DNA from: Candidatus Sulfotelmatobacter kueseliae
GTDB taxonomy: Bacteria > Acidobacteriota > Terriglobia > Terriglobales > Acidobacteriaceae
NCBI GenBank assembly: GCA_900290255.1
Contig: OMOD01000119.1
Location: forward strand, 1-60,416
Direction: 5' to 3'
Length of the DNA: 60,416 bases
The stretch's first letter is position 1; every line of letters starts with the position of its first letter. The notes under the pieces are model-generated. The model worked only from the letters and a program-made list of their open reading frames with translations, ran no database searches and was not told the origin of the DNA. The translations under genes were made by a program, and so were the position numbers. Positions 60,239 to 60,416 of the stretch are shown here, piece by piece.

Positions 60239-60416
60239 CTAATTTCCATCAGGGCATTTGCAGGGAGTCGAAGGTGGCGGTGGCGGTGGTGGTGGTGGTA
60301 ACTGGAAGAGTGACCAATTCATTTGCGCCCGTGGAATTTCGTAGAGAACGCCCACCCTCAACCAGCAATACAACGCGAGCGCAGCCACCGGAATGCCGAT
60401 CAGCAACGAGACTGCA
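60239..60416 (-). CDS. C-terminus of a proline-rich membrane protein (5' part outside window)
   Basis: On the complement, an open frame enters at the window edge and ends at TAG 60239. The 58 visible residues contain a hydrophobic helix (VSLLIGIPVAALALYCWL), then EIPRAQMNWSLFQL, a run of nine prolines and STPCKCPDGN. The frame is convergent with rarA. The helix followed by a polar tail suggests a C-terminal anchor; identity is unknown. Confidence 0.45.
   Translation of the reverse strand, partial: AVSLLIGIPVAALALYCWLRVGVLYEIPRAQMNWSLFQLPPPPPPPPPSTPCKCPDGN

Overview
The window is GC-rich, gene-dense chromosomal DNA, most probably from an acidobacterium (class Terriglobia, Koribacter/Sulfotelmatobacter-like). 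The reasons are indirect: carboxypeptidase-regulatory-like exported proteins, a DUF1501/DUF1800 pair, futalosine-type menaquinone genes (mqnA, mqnC, mqnD), a pilMNOPQ cluster with AMIN-domain PilP and PilQ, frequent TTG/GTG starts, and many short palindromic intergenic repeats. No rRNA, tRNA, CRISPR array, prophage or transposase gene was seen.

Layout. 0-6 kb: 3'-truncated OmpA-like barrel protein, then an NtrC-type regulator and its histidine kinase. 6-12 kb: TPR protein, MFS exporter, fabI, S41-like protease, tsaE, PilZ protein. 12-19 kb: bifunctional NAD(P)HX repair enzyme, K+ channel/RCK protein, two APC transporters, thiE. 19-23 kb: accB/accC, M24 peptidase, a four-helix-bundle gene. 23-31 kb: helix-turn-helix gene, pilM-N-O-P-Q ending at a terminator, and a CsgG-like gene. 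31-37 kb: DoxX, two paralogous outer-membrane proteins, DedA, an alpha/beta hydrolase, argD-like aminotransferase. 37-44 kb: a carboxypeptidase-regulatory-like gene frameshifted by a 28-bp duplication, an sdpR/sdpI-like pair with promoter and operator-like repeats, a lipocalin-like/hydrolase fusion, mqnC, orphan nuoB, Rieske ferredoxin. 45-60 kb: DUF1501, DUF1800, HD-GYP, HAD, mqnD, bioY, topA, a broken four-helix-bundle gene, dprA, mqnA, rarA, and the tail of a proline-rich membrane protein.

The most unusual content lies between and inside the genes. At least ten intergenic loci carry arms built from imperfect direct reiterations of a 7-12 nt word, usually as a facing inverted pair, with a different word at different loci (TAGAAGC, CAGTACT, GGCAATCG, AATTACC, CAGAAGG, CACTGACC, CACAGAGA, CAACAAT). 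Both four-helix-bundle (S23/IVP-family) genes are bracketed by such arms, which suggests a mobile or repeat-associated cassette. Several arms supply the TAG stop codon of the upstream gene. A second class, compact GC-rich palindromes, includes copies inserted in frame inside thiE and rarA, resembling Rickettsia palindromic elements. All repeat relationships were found by eye and need a genome-wide search.
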